Assembly: GCA_037013685.1 (NCBI GenBank)
Contig: CM072884.1
Location: 5,518,001 to 5,582,000, forward strand
Direction of reading: 5' to 3'
DNA length: 64,000 bases
Origin: Acridotheres tristis
Lineage: Eukaryota > Chordata > Aves > Passeriformes > Sturnidae
Shown: in pieces, positions 21,807-34,159 of the stretch
Numbering within the stretch: the first letter of the stretch is position 1
Layout of the letters: each line of letters begins with the position of its first letter
Notes under the pieces: model-generated
Told to the model about the DNA's origin: nothing
The model's input: the letters and a program-made list of their open reading frames with translations, nothing else
Databases searched by the model: none
Made by a program: the position numbers and the translations under genes

Positions 21807-23937
21807 AGTTCAGAGAAATTGAGACCAGCTAGAGCTGGAGTCGGCAGAGCTGGTGATGCAGGGTGATGCAGCAGTGGTTGACTCCTTCTGCGTGGAGCAA
21901 AGGACACACATGAAGATGAAGGGCCAACTATTCTGGTTTTGCTATTGAGCCTTTTATTTGTAAGGCCATTTATGGGTCCCACAGTGTTGGGAAAAAAAAG
22001 CCAGAAACCTAACTTTTCTTTCTTTCCTCATCTGAGCCTGCTGCAGCTGGGCAACCTAACTCCTTTCTGCTCCTTTAACAGTGTTTTGTTTTGTTCAGCT
22101 TGATATTTTTATGAACAGTCTCAATAGTCAGGAAAAAGACTCTGCCTTGACTACAGTGCGCCTTCTTTCAGGAATACAGTATTTTGTAGCTCTTTGTGCA
22201 TCTATTTTTGTAGAAATACAGAAAGTTTGGGTAAGGATTGATGGGCTATTTTAGGATGACATATTTTTTTAAAAAAATTGTAAAATTGTTAAGTTCTGTT
22301 TAAAGAACTTGCTCTCAGAGAAGCACTGGCAAAAATGTATAAAATGCTATTTTTAGATGTCTGTGATGTGTTTGTGCATTTTGGGTTTTTTTGTTTGTTA
22401 CCTCAAATGTCTATCTTTCCTTTCATTTTAAAGAGCTAAACTCCTTTGTTTCCACTTTACTAGATTCTGATGTTTTTGTCCTTTTGTTCTAGCTTAAGCA
22501 AGTATAATTCACATCTGAAGTTTCAGCCAAATTTTTTTTTCCTGGTGTTAGATTGTAGTAAAAGTGGTTTTGTTTTTCTTGCTTCTAAAGGTGGCTTTGT
22601 GCCGTGCTGATTGTCAGAAGCTCACAAACACCTTTAGCACAGAGCAAAGCTTGAGGTTACAGCAACTGCGTTTCCAACCCATCCATTCTTTCAAAATGGA
22701 CCAAATACTCTTAAATCAGACACAAATAATGGGCCTCATCTGTGATCCATTGAAGTTGAGCACAGTTCCCTGTGGGTTATGTTGCAGTACAATCTCACAG
22801 GCACGACGTTCAGCTAAGCCATTTCAGGGTGGTAACTTACAACATCAATATTCAGGGAAAAAAAAATATATTAAAAATCCAGGTTTTTTAAAAATGTGTG
22901 GCCTGTGGAAACAAAAGGTTTTCAGCTGGCCTGCTCTGTGTGCTGGGCAGCTCAAGGGAAGCACTGCAGTTCCCATCTCCCGTTGACTCCAGGATGCGTT
23001 TGCGGAGTCGGAAGCAGCCGCGCTCGCCGAGCCTGCACACCCCGGGGCTTGGCGGCTCTCAGGAGCAGAGCCTGCCCTTGGAACAGCACCGTGGCCACGT
23101 GGAAAGCACAGCCCTCTGCTTGGGAAACCCCCCCTGGGCTGGGCTTTGGCTCTGACCTGTGTAAGGAAGGCTGTGGTTGGAGCCAAGGTAAGCGCGATCA
23201 AATCTGGGGTAGGGGCTGTGCGGTCGCCCTGCATCCGGCTCCGTGCCCAGCCCTTGGGGACTCCAGCAAGTGTCACCATGTGCTTAGATGGGACTGAGGG
23301 CAGCCTAGGATCAGGACCTGGGCTGCTGGGTCCTGGCTGTTGCTTAGAGATGTTGCCTTTCTGCTCTGTGCACCCAGGGTCCCTCTGTAGTATTTCCTAA
23401 GGCTCTTACAAAGCATTATATTTCTGTCACTCTCAGACATCTCTGGTTGAAAGGCACACCGGCTGAATGGAAAAACCAAGATACAAACACATGGCTGAGA
23501 TAAGAAGGAGTTTAATTTTAAGGCACTGAGCGTTGTAAATGTAGTTTTGTCAGGTGGAGACCACATGGATCTGTGTGTGAAAGGGGAGGGGGGTGCTGGG
23601 AAGTGCATGCCACTCCGAGGTTCCCTGCACTGCTGCTTCCCTCCAGGCTTTTTGAACTTGATCCTGTGAGGTGTTGAGCATTCTTCCTTGTCAAGGCAGA
23701 GGGCTTGACATGCTGGCACTGGAGGCATTAGGATTATATCACAATTTGGCAAGACCCTTAAGTCTCTACCTTGCTGATTTGAAGTTTGAGACAGCATATA
23801 AAAGCTGAATGGACTATGCTTAAATATTGCTTTAAAGTAATAAGGTTGTAGTCTCTGTGTTGGGATGATGAATTAAATGTGGTGGGGTTTTTTCCCCTCA
23901 TCTTTGTAGTCCATCAGTATTTCTTTCTCTCAATAAA
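21807..23937 (+). other. VGLL3: VGLL3 3' UTR, minimum likely extent
   Basis: Sequence after the stop is AT-rich and non-coding. By eye it holds no canonical AATAAA until 23932-23937; ATTAAA variants occur at 22870 and 23872. Mammalian VGLL3 transcripts are known for very long 3' UTRs, so a UTR of 2 kb or much more is plausible. A CpG-rich patch lies at 22979-23101. The end position is not determined: further hexamers lie at 24002, 24694, 24754, 26834, 27348, 29909 and 29958. Confidence 0.55.
23932..23937 (+). terminator. VGLL3: first canonical polyadenylation hexamer (AATAAA) after the stop
   Basis: AATAAA occurs in CTCAATAAATTTCACTC, with another at 24002-24007. Both are preceded by T-rich sequence and followed by T-rich sequence. 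Use is unproven. Confidence 0.3.
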
Positions 23938-24188
23938 TTTCACTCTCATGACAGTTCTCTCTATTATTGCTGCTCTGGTGGAGCTAGCTCCTCAATTTGT
24001 CAATAAATTCGTAATGCAGTGGGAAAACTGTATGGGAGGGAATGGAGTACCAGCTGCCATAGTTCACTTTCTTATCAGGAAAGCATAGTTCAGGAAATAT
24101 CTCAAGAAAAAGAGTTCTGACTTAGGGATGCTCACAGTATTAGAAATACTGGGAGGAAAACAAATCTAAGTGTTTTGGGGTTTTTTTG

Positions 24189-24246
24189 TTTTTTTTTTTT
24201 TTTTTTTTTGGTTTGGTTTGGTTTGTTTTCTTTTTTTTTTCTTTCC
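24189..24246. repeat. poly-T and GGTTT-rich low-complexity tract
   Basis: A run of 22 T (24189-24210) is followed by GGTTT repeats and more T runs; a 17-T run follows at 24352-24368. The segment is downstream of the VGLL3 stop and possibly inside a long 3' UTR. Confidence 0.9.
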
Positions 24247-24753
24247 CCCACCTCGGGCTTGGAAAAGGTGGAAATCAAAGAGACACTGTGTCCTCATTGA
24301 ACTTCAAGGATGGAGAATTTGGGTGGCAGAGGAAGCAGAAGGCAGATTTTGTTTTTTTTTTTTTTTTTAGGTGTATTTGACCTCCTAAAATAGTTTAAAG
24401 CCTAATAAGAGCTGTCTGCTCACTGCCTTCCCCTTCACAAGCTCATACTATGAGGGAGCTCCTCTGGTTCCCTACAGATGTTCAAGCAAAACGGGACAGG
24501 AATGAAACAGGCCCACAGTTTGCACTGGAATTCCTTTCTGGATTGTATCACTGAGTTGTTGGCTAGTGGGGATGAAGAAGTGGGGAAGCTGTTGCCTCTT
24601 CCACATCTGGGACTACTGTTCTGCACCCAGTTTCTGCTGCTGAACCTGGGACTGAGCTGGCAGAACTTCTGCAAACTCTGGGTGACAAGTGCCAATAAAA
24701 ACCTGCTGTTGTCTGTAGCCATTCACGCACCAGTCTGTCGATTTTGAAAGTGA

Positions 24754-24759
24754 AATAAA
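24754..24759 (+). terminator. VGLL3: candidate polyadenylation hexamer
   Basis: AATAAA at 24754 follows another at 24694 (CCAATAAAAACC) by 60 bases, with pyrimidine-rich sequence downstream. It could end a VGLL3 3' UTR isoform of about 3 kb. The support is motif only. Confidence 0.25.
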
Positions 24760-27347
24760 TTCTCCTTTTCCCCTCACTCACTAATTGTCACTTGTGCTAA
24801 CAAGAAAGGAAAAGCCTAAGTGCGTAGCAGTAGCCCTACTTCTGTGCTCTATGATATGAGGGATGGAAAAGGGAAAAAAAAACCAAACCCACCCTGCCCT
24901 GTGACAAACTTTTAAGTTAAATTCAGCAGATTTCCTTCTGTCCCTCTCTCCCATACACGCACACTTACACACACGCACAGAAGTGCTTATGAGAAGCAGA
25001 TGCTGCCATGGTTTTGCTCTTGGAAGAGGAGGGGAGGGCTCGCCTGCCGTGGTGGGGAATCGATGGCAGCGAGAAGGAGCAGAGAGGTTGAGACTGCTCG
25101 TGTTTCTTCAGATAGGGAAAAAAAAAAAGGCCCTTGAAATCAGGTCACAGATATGTTGTGTGTCTTAATGCATTACTAAAGGAGTTGTTTCATTCTTTTT
25201 ATGTGTGGTGTGTTCTGATGCTGTCCCAAGAAAGTGGATGATTCATTTTGAGAGGGCTTATAAAACATGTTGTGCTCTGTCACTGTTTCTGGGAGAACAT
25301 AGGGAAGTTATTGTTTTATTTCAAGAAACTCAAAATACTGACCTCCTTAAAGTTGTCCAGGATTTTATTTTATTCCTGTTAATGTTGAGAAATCTGACAT
25401 CAATTTTTATGTCTTCATTTGGGTTCAAGTAATCTGCCAGTTTTTTCCTATGGCCCATTTCCATCCCAACAAGAAGATGGAATAGTGCAGGTGCTGACTG
25501 CCCAGGAGATTGGATTTCTGGAATTTCTGGAGAGCTGAATAAGCTGCACTTGGCAATAGTAGAATGGACTCTGTTCTGATTCCTTCCCTCACCAGACACA
25601 CAAGTTCAGGTGGTCCTCAATGAATGGCAGTTTTGTCTCAATCATCCACACCTGCATCAAAACACTTTTGAGAACACATCTCTTATCACAGCATTCAGAG
25701 AGGGAGGGGGATGTCACATTTCCCCCATCCTGCCCTTAGGATTGCCTTGCCTCACCCAGCCTTTCTGCTTCCAGGCTGTTAAATATGCCTTGCTGTCCCC
25801 CTCCCACAATTCTTTATGTGTATGGATATATTTCTCTGCAATTATATTTATACACATTCACATGTAGCTAAACCTGGTTCCCTCTGTTCCACTCTCGTGC
25901 CTCGAGTGCATGTCCTTTGGAAATGAAGTTAATTACTTCATCAGATCTCAACTGAGATGGAAAATGTAGGCATTTTATTGCATTCTCTGTTAACTCAGGA
26001 GTGAATTTTTCCCTACTTGTTAAAAAAACCCAAACACAACAAAAACAACATTTAAAAAAACCCTTTCAAATCACCTGATTTTCATCTGTAAAGATGATAA
26101 TGAAATAAGCAGTTATGTAGAGAGGTGCAATATATTGCCTTTCAGCAGACAAGCCTATCTCTGATTATGAATATTTTAATTAATTTCAGGTACAAGCTTT
26201 TGCTCCATATCAATGGACCAGCAACATATATATTTCCTTATAAACAATTTAGAAATATATATATTTTTCAGGTGGAATTATTGGTTTTAGTATGTCAGCC
26301 TTTGAGCTTCTAAAGGGTATTTGGATGATAAATACTGTTTGTGTGTGGGTTTTTAAAAAAGTTGATGCATGTTGTTTGGAACTAAAATCTCATGTAAAGC
26401 AGGAAAGTATTTAAAAATAAATACTGCTTTTACATATTAGCCCTATGGGCACAATCTGAGAGTTGTGGTGCAGGATGACGCCCCTTTTATAAAGTAAGGT
26501 TCTCTTGCCTGAGCAAGTTCAAAATCCAGGAGAGGCTGGAGTGGTCTTGGAAAGGTTGAGCTGGTGGAGCTGAGAGCAGAGATGAATTATATGCACATGG
26601 TTGGGCAGTCACTGCTCAATATACTAAATTTAGGCTGTGTCAGCAGGTTTACACTTACGGGGTGAACTGGTTGCCAAGGGGAACTGTAGATATCCCTGGA
26701 AAGCCATGTTTTAGCTGCCCTTGGGCTGCTCTCCCAGTTCTTGCTCTGCAGTCTCCAAGCCACCACGGTGGGACCTCTGAAAGCTGGGCTGGAGTTCCCT
26801 GGGAGATGCACCATTTTTATTTTTTCAGCTCCCAATAAAGGAAGTTTAGGGATGGGGGTCATTAAAACACTGCAGTTATTTCATGCACCTGCTCAAAGGC
26901 TCAAGCCTCCAATATAAATCAGGTGTGCACTGTGGCTGCTTCCTCCCCTCAGTGTCCCTGGAAAACTTCAGTGGAATTGAGATGGTTGGGACCAGCCTTG
27001 GATGCCTGAATTGCAGTGCAGTGGTGGCCTGGGGACTGGTCCAGCCTTGATTCTGGTGAGCTGGGGCTCAGGTATTTGGTACCTATACAACCAGTGTTTA
27101 TAGGAGTTTGAGGTTTACAGTAACTGACTGAAGTATCTGCAGAACTGTGCTGCACTTTCCCTGCTCGCTCTTTGTAGTTGTTGTTTAAAACCATCAGTCA
27201 AATCAGGGTCCCTCTCTTCCCCCCACCTGTTTTCCCACCTTGCTTCCCTCAAAACTCCATTGAAATATTTGCCCCTCTCATCAAAACTGATGGGGTGGAG
27301 TGGGGGGTGGGGCTTTGTATAAAGAAAAGTGTCACTGTTTATTACTG

Positions 27348-27353
27348 AATAAA
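27348..27353 (+). terminator. VGLL3: candidate distal polyadenylation hexamer
   Basis: AATAAA lies in an AT-rich segment, followed by T-rich and then GT-rich sequence (GTTTGGTCTGT near 27403). The local texture resembles the ends of long vertebrate 3' UTRs. It would give a 3' UTR of about 5.5 kb. The support is motif only. Confidence 0.3.
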
Positions 27354-29201
27354 TAATTTAATGTGAATTTTATTGTTATATTTTTTATGTAGCATTTTCA
27401 GTTTGGTCTGTATTTCTCAACAATTAGCTAATTCTTTTTATTCTTATGCAACTGAAGAACTCATAAATCTCTTTGTAAATTTCTGAATCCTGAGTTTCTA
27501 TTCTTTGCATGAGATTAATTTTTGGAGCCAAGGATTTGTCTTCTGTTGAAAACGTTGTAAAACAAGTGTTCTAAACTGGTTCTGTACTAAAATTAAACAG
27601 ACTGAAAGCCTTGCATTGAAGGGATTTCAAGCAGAGATTCATGAAGGTACAGGCTTGGCCTTCTCAGACACTGTCAAGTGCTTATGCTACAATGTCCTCT
27701 TTTATTCTTAACATCTTTTTTAAAATTACATTAACACTATTTTACAGTCAGACCTAGTGGAATCACAACCTGAGACTTCTTACTGTAAGACCCTTTTTTA
27801 ATTTTATTGTTTCCTGGCAGCTTTGACAGTCATCAGGCAGAGACTTTCCATGCAATTTATTTACCTCAAATTGATTTTTTTGGGCAAAGTTCAGTAATTC
27901 CTGCTAAGGAGGTAACTGCCCTTGCTAAAATTATTTTACAACTGTTTAATTAAGAAATGTTTGCATGTCTGTGTTCTGGCTCAAGGGCTGAAGGTTTGGT
28001 GTTTTGGTCACAGATACATCATTTACTGCTCCAGCAGTGGGGGGAAAAAAAGCCTCCAAGCTTTGGCCAAACACTCAGCTTTGAAAAATTGCCACTTGCA
28101 CGCAATCAGCAGAGAGCTGTTAAGAATTTAGTTGCAAAATCCTCTGAAGATCCTGACCATATGGGACGTACTCTGTTTCAGAGCATCAGGAGATGAGCAG
28201 GATTTTTCCCATACATCCCACTCCAGGCCCTGTTTCCTGGACCAGACAGTGAGCAGGGCACTTTGTGCAGAGTCACTGTGTTCTTCTTTTCAGGCTGGGA
28301 GGAAGAGATGGAGAGAGCTGGCAGCCAAAAACTCCAGGAGAGGGAGGCCAGGAAAGGAGGAGAAAGGGTTCAAAATTCTTCCTATAGGAGAGAATGGGAT
28401 TGAGAGCTCCTGGGACAGGAGCAATCCCAATAGTGGAGATAAAGATGGGATGCAGACTGCTGGAAAATTAGCAAATAATGCCTCGTGATGCATGATCTAG
28501 AGTGGGATGTGGCAGCTATCAAAAAATACCAGAATAATGTAAGGACTTAGAATAAACATGGCAGAAAATGTCTTTCTTTGAAGTAAGGTGTGCACACTGT
28601 GGTTTAGTCAGTGAAAGGAGGCAGAGGATCCCTTTGCTCTAAGCCACCCAGAGAGAAATGTCCTTTAGGAAGCAGGAGTGTGTTAAGCTGGGGAATGAGA
28701 TTCCTGAAGTGATTTTTCTCCTCCCTGTAACTTCTGCTCTTGCCCGGGCTGGTCTCCAGCTGCATTGCCCCACACCTGGCTTTCCAGGTGCTCACAGGGG
28801 TTGTTTCTGTGCTCTCATTGCATCAAGAAATGCAAGCAGGGGGAGTGACACATTACTTTGTGACTGATTTTATTCATGACAGTCCACGTCCTCCATTAAT
28901 GTGAATCACTAGCACTCTGTTGGTTTTAGTGAATTTAACACTCATGGAGGATTTTATCAGTTACATCCAGATAAATCTTGTTGTGGGCTGTTGTTATCAG
29001 CTGGAAACTGGGTCCCAGATGGGTGCATGGGACTCTCCCTTGGAGCCAGGGTCTAGCTGGGGGACCTCAGGGGTGCTCAGTCCCACCTGAAGTGGGCTGC
29101 AGGTGCCCACCTGGCACAGTGGAAGGTCACAGAAAAGGAGAGGAGTGGGAATGGACTGCTCTGTGCTGGAGGAGCAGACAAGCGTGGCTGGGCCTGGAGC
29201 T

Positions 29202-29600
29202 GTGGCTGGGCATCCCTGGAGGGACAGGGGTGTCACCAGCCTGTCCTGAACATTGCAGGCACGGTGTGTGGGCATCCCTGGAGGGACAGGGGTGTCACCA
29301 GCCTGTCCTGGACATTGCAGGCACGGTGTGTGGGCATCCCTGGAGGGACAGGAGTGTCACCAGCCTGCCCTGGACATTGCAGGCACGGTGTGTGGGCATC
29401 CCTGGAGGGACAGGGGTGTCACCAGCCTGTCCTGGACATTGCAGGCAGGGTGTGTGGGCATCCCTGGAGGGACAGGGGTGTCACCAGCCTGCCCTGGACA
29501 TTGCAGGCAGGGTGTCTGGACATCCCTGGAAGGACAGGGCTGTCACCAGCCTGCCCTGGACATTGCAGGCAGGGTGGTGGGGGCTGGCCATCCCTGCAGG
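29202..29600. repeat. 62-bp minisatellite, about six copies
   Basis: A GC-rich unit containing CATCCCTGGAGGGACAGG, TGTCACCAGCCTG and CATTGCAGGCA repeats at an exact 62-base spacing. The GGGACAGG element starts at 29221, 29283, 29345, 29407 and 29469, and the last, slightly changed copy (AGGACAGG) is at 29531. A partial copy follows near 29590. Units differ at only a few sites. Because 62 is not a multiple of three, the reading frame rotates from copy to copy, so several overlapping ORFs with similar repeated peptides arise. They are by-products, not genes. Confidence 0.95.
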
Positions 29601-29957
29601 ACCTCAGGCTGGAGGGGTTTTGCTGCCTGCGTGACGTGGGAGGCTGGGTGGGGACCGAGACATCTGGTGAGAATTCCTCACGGCTGAGCTGTGCGTTGGG
29701 CTGGGATGCCGAGTAATTTAGCTGATTTCTTTTTTGGGGTTGCTGGGAGGAGGAGGGGGGGGCTGGATGCCACAGCCTTCCAGTAACTGTCTCTCCTCCA
29801 AAATATCACTTTTGCTTTCTTTGAAGACAAGAAAGAAATTATATTTAAAAAAAAACCAACATAACAACAAACCAACACCAGGAACTGTACCAATGTGTTT
29901 GCCTTGACAATAAATGTACATCTGCAACAGTTTATCACTATGGGAAAATGAGTGGGT

Positions 29958-29963
29958 AATAAA
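29958..29963 (+). terminator. candidate distal polyadenylation hexamer with GT-rich downstream element
   Basis: AATAAA at 29958 is followed immediately by GTTTTGATGTTGG, a typical GU-rich downstream element. Another hexamer lies 49 bases upstream at 29909. If the VGLL3 3' UTR reached here it would be about 8 kb long and would include the minisatellite. It could equally be chance. Confidence 0.25.
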
Positions 29964-32900
29964 GTTTTGATGTTGGCCGTTGCATGTACAGAGGTATCAC
30001 AGGCTTTGAAAATGATTTGTTATGTGAATGCCCATAGTAGCACCGAGGTTCAAAGGGAGGTGGTTTGTTTTTCGTGCCCATTTAGTTATGAATAACACCA
30101 GCTCTAATTTCCTCCTCCCACCAGCAAGCAGAGAGTCCTGTATTGGAAGCCAAATATAGCAACAAAGATTTCTATCTCTGGCCAAAACCAAAAAATCTGT
30201 TCCCTTTTAAGAATAGCGCTCTATTCTTTTCTGATGGAGATGGATAAAGAGAAAATTCAACTTTAAGGAAGCCAGTTTCTCAGTGGGAAACTCCCTGGTC
30301 TCTCTCAAATGGCCAATGTAAAAGGTATACACTTATTTTTTGGCATCTTTGTAGAAAGAAGCCAATGAGGAGGCTCCTGTAGAACGCCATCAGTAAAGCC
30401 TTTTTGGGGTGGCAGTCTGGATAAATCTTCCCTTTTTGCTGGTGTGTTTTTCCTGCACTGCCCTGCTTGTCCTGTGAGCAGCAGGGCCCGTGCTGAACGG
30501 GAATGCCACAAATTGCACAACTGCCCCTGCTCGCTCTGCACACTTTTCCTTCTGGTTTGCTTTTGTGTGGAAGTTAATCCCTTGGCTCTGGTGGACAGAC
30601 CCCTGCCCCACCTGACAAGGTAACACGGAGCAGCAGCCAGCCCATGATCCCTCCTATCCCCTTGGTTTTCTAATGGGGGAGGATGTGGGAAGTCATCCCT
30701 GTGTTCTTTCCCATGACTTCCCAGTTGTGTTGTGCCCTCAGAGAGTGGCTGTGGGCAGTGGGGCTGGGGATAGGCTGGGAAAGAAAGGACTTTGTATAAA
30801 ATAAAAACAGAAATGTTCGTGGTAAAGCACTTCCTCAGGTGGTGATCTGACCTTTTCTGGAGGGGAGTTAATACTCCCTGAAGATGACAATGCTTGTGGG
30901 TGTCACTACCTGTTTTTAAGCTGGGATATGCTTTTAGGAGGGGGCACACACTTCCTTTCTGATCTTGAACTCGTTTTTTTTCTTTTTTTTAACGTCTCTA
31001 CACTATTTGAGGGGGGCTATTCAGCCTTTCCTTCGAAGGATTTATTCCCATTCCAGACCACCCCCACCACCCACCCATAAGCAACTGGCATGTGTGACAT
31101 GTGAGCAGAAAAAGCCTTTTCTCTAATGTAGCAGCTGTCCTTGTTTTAGAAATGTTGCTTCATTCGTTTGCAGACTGTTTGGCTGAAGGCCTTTGCTGTA
31201 AGGTGAATGCTGAAGGATTACAGAGTTAGCTCTTCCTCATTTGGAAAACTGTGACTTTTTTTTTTTTTTTTTTTTTGAGCCTTGCACCCCTAATGCATTT
31301 TAAAAACAATGCAGGGAAGTGTCATCCAGTAAATATATTTGCACTGGATCTGTTTTACCAGACATGTTTCTGATGGAGTTTTAAATAAACACAGGGATGT
31401 TTGGAAATATCTTGTGTATGTAAATATGTAAAATATGCATAACAAAGCTGACAGCTGTGGGGTGTACTCATTGCTCACGTGAGGAGGCTTTGTGTCATGT
31501 TTTTTTCCATCATCCTGTCTTTTTTTAAGCATCTGTGTCTGTTCCAAGATAATCTGTGATTCCCACTGGACAGAGAGGGAGGAGGCTGGATGGGCTGGAG
31601 CGATTCTGCCCGAAATTCTGTGAAGAACGCCCTGGTGGATGGTGGAACTGCCTTCCCGGGGGCACCTGAGTGCAGCAGACAGGAATGCCTTGTCGCTGGA
31701 GGTGGAGCAGTGCTGGGTCTGGCTGAACTTGGCCCTTGAGGAGGAGCAGTGGGAGAGCAGAGCTGTCCCAAGGAGCGTGACAGCAGCATTAGTCACCACG
31801 CACCGAGCTCAATTTCCTGAGCTGCATCTGCTGCTTAGGGGAGGACGACAGTTTTGCAACCTCAATTTAGCTTTTATTTAGCCTACATCCCCGTGTCAGG
31901 CTTAGAGAGCACTGCAGTGGGAAGGAAAGATTAAAATCACCAAAATTCTTAACTTTTTTTTTTTAATTGAGTGTTATGCTGCTTTTTAGACACCCTTCCA
32001 GAGGGGTAACTCGTCCCCTATGTGTAGTAACTGTACCACTTCCAAGTTGTACAGGATATTTGGTGTGACTTGGCCACCTGTTGTTTTTACTGATTTTTTT
32101 TTTCCACCTCTTTCCTTGCTCTTGTTTTCCAGTCCCACTGCTTTAAGGGCAGTGTTCCAAACTCCAGTTTGCTGTCTGGCAGTGTGGATGTCCAGGCCCA
32201 TGGGGCAGCAGCTCTAGGTCACACTTCTCTGTGCACACTGAATTTCTCCTGTCCGTCAGCTGGGACACTTGGATGTGCAGATTTCCAAAGGTGCAGACCA
32301 AGTGCAAGGTCCTTCTGTTTGCTTGGTGGTTTCAGCCACAATAAATGGAAATGCTTGCAGGAACAGCAGCCTGGATGAAGGACAAAGTGGAAGTACAAGA
32401 ACTCAGGACACCTTCTGGCTCCTTCAGGAAAAGTTTTGTTTACTCTGCCCAGGGAAATAGCTGAAGTGCATCAGATTTGCTGCTGCTCATTCTCCTTGCT
32501 CCCAGAGAGTTTTCTTTGCCTTGCTGTCACTGGCATTTCTCTGTGAACATCCTTGAGGAGATCTTTATGAGATCTAGCACTGAACCTCATCATCACCTTA
32601 CCTGTGTCCCCATCACCGTGGGGATGGGCACTGGCAATCTGCAGCAATTTGCAATTCTTTAATGCTACATTCTCCTTAATTTACAGAGTTTACAAGTGAA
32701 CTCTTTTTTCCTCAGCTCTTAACCCACATGAAATCTTCCAGTGACTGCATATATTCACCACCAGTTTCACCTCGAAATGACCAGAAATTGCTGCCAGTCT
32801 GGATGAGGCAGTAGAGTCTGAAATCACTGTTAGAGCCCATGGCTCAAAAAAATGTTACTGCTTTGGGGCTCATATGTGGCCAGGTTTTTTCTTGTCTGTG

Positions 32901-34050
32901 ATGGAGAAAGAGTTGCTTTCTGCATGAAGGTAGGCACCAAAAGACCAGAATACTCTCCCTGCTTGTGCCAGATTTGGGTGAGCCAGGCAGAGGCAGAAAC
33001 ACTCAAGGATGGGACATTTAATTTCTTTCTTTCCTCTTCCGTGCACATTGTGGTGAGCCCAGCACAAAACCCCCACGGCATTTCATTCTTCATCCCCAGA
33101 TCTCTGGGCAGGAAGGAATTTCTTTTAGTTGCTTTGTGTCTATGATACTTTGTAGTGTGTTTTGGTCCTGTCAAACAGGTGCTGGAACCAGTTGGACAGT
33201 GCCTGACCAGCAAAACTTTGATGTCCTTCATGAACAAATTCATTATTAACAGTGAGAATTTGAAAAACAGTGTTTGTGGTGCAGGGAATTGAAAACAGAC
33301 TTAGAATCATATCAATTTTTTAAATTTGGATTTGAAACATGGAGAAACTTAACATTGGAACTGAATGGGTTCCCCAAGCTTCAGATCTGTGACATTCAGA
33401 AATTCCCTTCTAATATTTTGAGCTGTATTTCTGTGGCTCTTAACAAAGGTTCTCCCTAGTGAAGGAGAAGATGCAGCTGTCATCCATGACAGACATTGTG
33501 ATTGCTTTTCATGTTGCTGTTTGCTAGTTTGCAGAGGTCTGAGAGGAAGTGTAGAGAACCCAGACCAACTGATAAAACCTCCAGTTCTCCTGTGCACAGT
33601 TTAATTCACCATTACAAGACTCTTATGCAAACCTTAGACCTGAGATTTCACATTTTCTTCATATGAAATCAGTAATCATTGTAATTTCATTTCAGCTGGA
33701 ATATTATTTTTCCTTTTTTTTCTTTGCTGTTTGATGGGTCAGATTTAAACCATCTGCAAGCAGATGGAAAGGAAAAGTGGAATTATTGTTTTCACCGAAA
33801 AAATTTTGCAGCTGTCAGGGTGTGTTTGACACAAGCCTGATGGCTGAAAACAAAGACAGGACACGTTGTCCCGGCTGGATATCACAGAGCACAAGAACTC
33901 TTCATGGCCAACTCTTACTTGGAGAACTTGGGGCTAAATGAGGTAAACAAGGTCATTATTTAGCCATACTCAAGGGCTTCTCAGAGAGAATTATTCACTG
34001 AATTATGTACTGCTTCTGCTGGGCCTCTGTTGGTTTTGGCATGAGGAGGT
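29964..34050. other. intergenic or distal 3' flank, no gene seen
   Basis: All ORFs here are short, have no recognisable domain, and lack splice-consistent extensions. A poly-T tract lies at 31256-31276. A moderately GC-rich segment at about 31560-31830 has no recognised identity. Nothing else stands out. Confidence 0.7.
31256..31276. repeat. poly-T tract (21 nt)
   Basis: An uninterrupted T run downstream of VGLL3, bounded by GTGAC and GAGCC. It shows no features of a retroposed cDNA tail. Confidence 0.95.
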
Positions 34051-34061
34051 GGCTCTCCAGC

Positions 34062-34154
34062 TGACAGTCACAATATGTCACATTGACAGTGCTTGGTGAC
34101 TGTCACACCACAGGATGTGACAGGGGCTGCAGCCATCGCTCCCAGTACCTGTCA
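34062..34154. promoter_or_regulatory. cluster of five TGACAG/CTGTCA hexamers (candidate MEIS/TGIF-class element)
   Basis: TGACAG or its complement occurs at 34062, 34084, 34100 (CTGTCA), 34118 and 34149 (CTGTCA), all within 93 bases. TGACAG is the core bound by TALE homeodomain proteins such as MEIS, PREP and TGIF. By chance, far fewer than one copy of a given hexamer on either strand is expected in this length. The region is non-coding and about 12 kb beyond the VGLL3 stop. The clustering is seen directly; enhancer activity is inferred. Confidence 0.3.
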
Positions 34155-34159
34155 GGAGA

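Noticed and set aside
22845..23297. ORFs of 133-144 codons on both strands over the CpG-rich patch
   Set aside because: Mutually antisense frames in GC-rich DNA with low-information composition; no family similarity recognised.
24435..24781. Possible solitary LTR or small gene (89-codon ORF followed by closely spaced AATAAA motifs)
   Set aside because: No TG...CA termini, target-site duplication or recognisable family; the ORF has no known domain. Hexamers are treated only as polyadenylation candidates.
28132..28493. 118-codon ORF preceded by a TTCTTTTCAG acceptor-like site
   Set aside because: A lone acceptor-like string is common. No paired donor or protein similarity supports an exon.
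28978..29716. Three ORFs of 144-218 codons with repeated peptide motifs (GHPWRDR, ASLEGQG)
   Set aside because: They are the same 62-bp minisatellite unit read in rotating frames. A real repeat protein would have a unit divisible by three.
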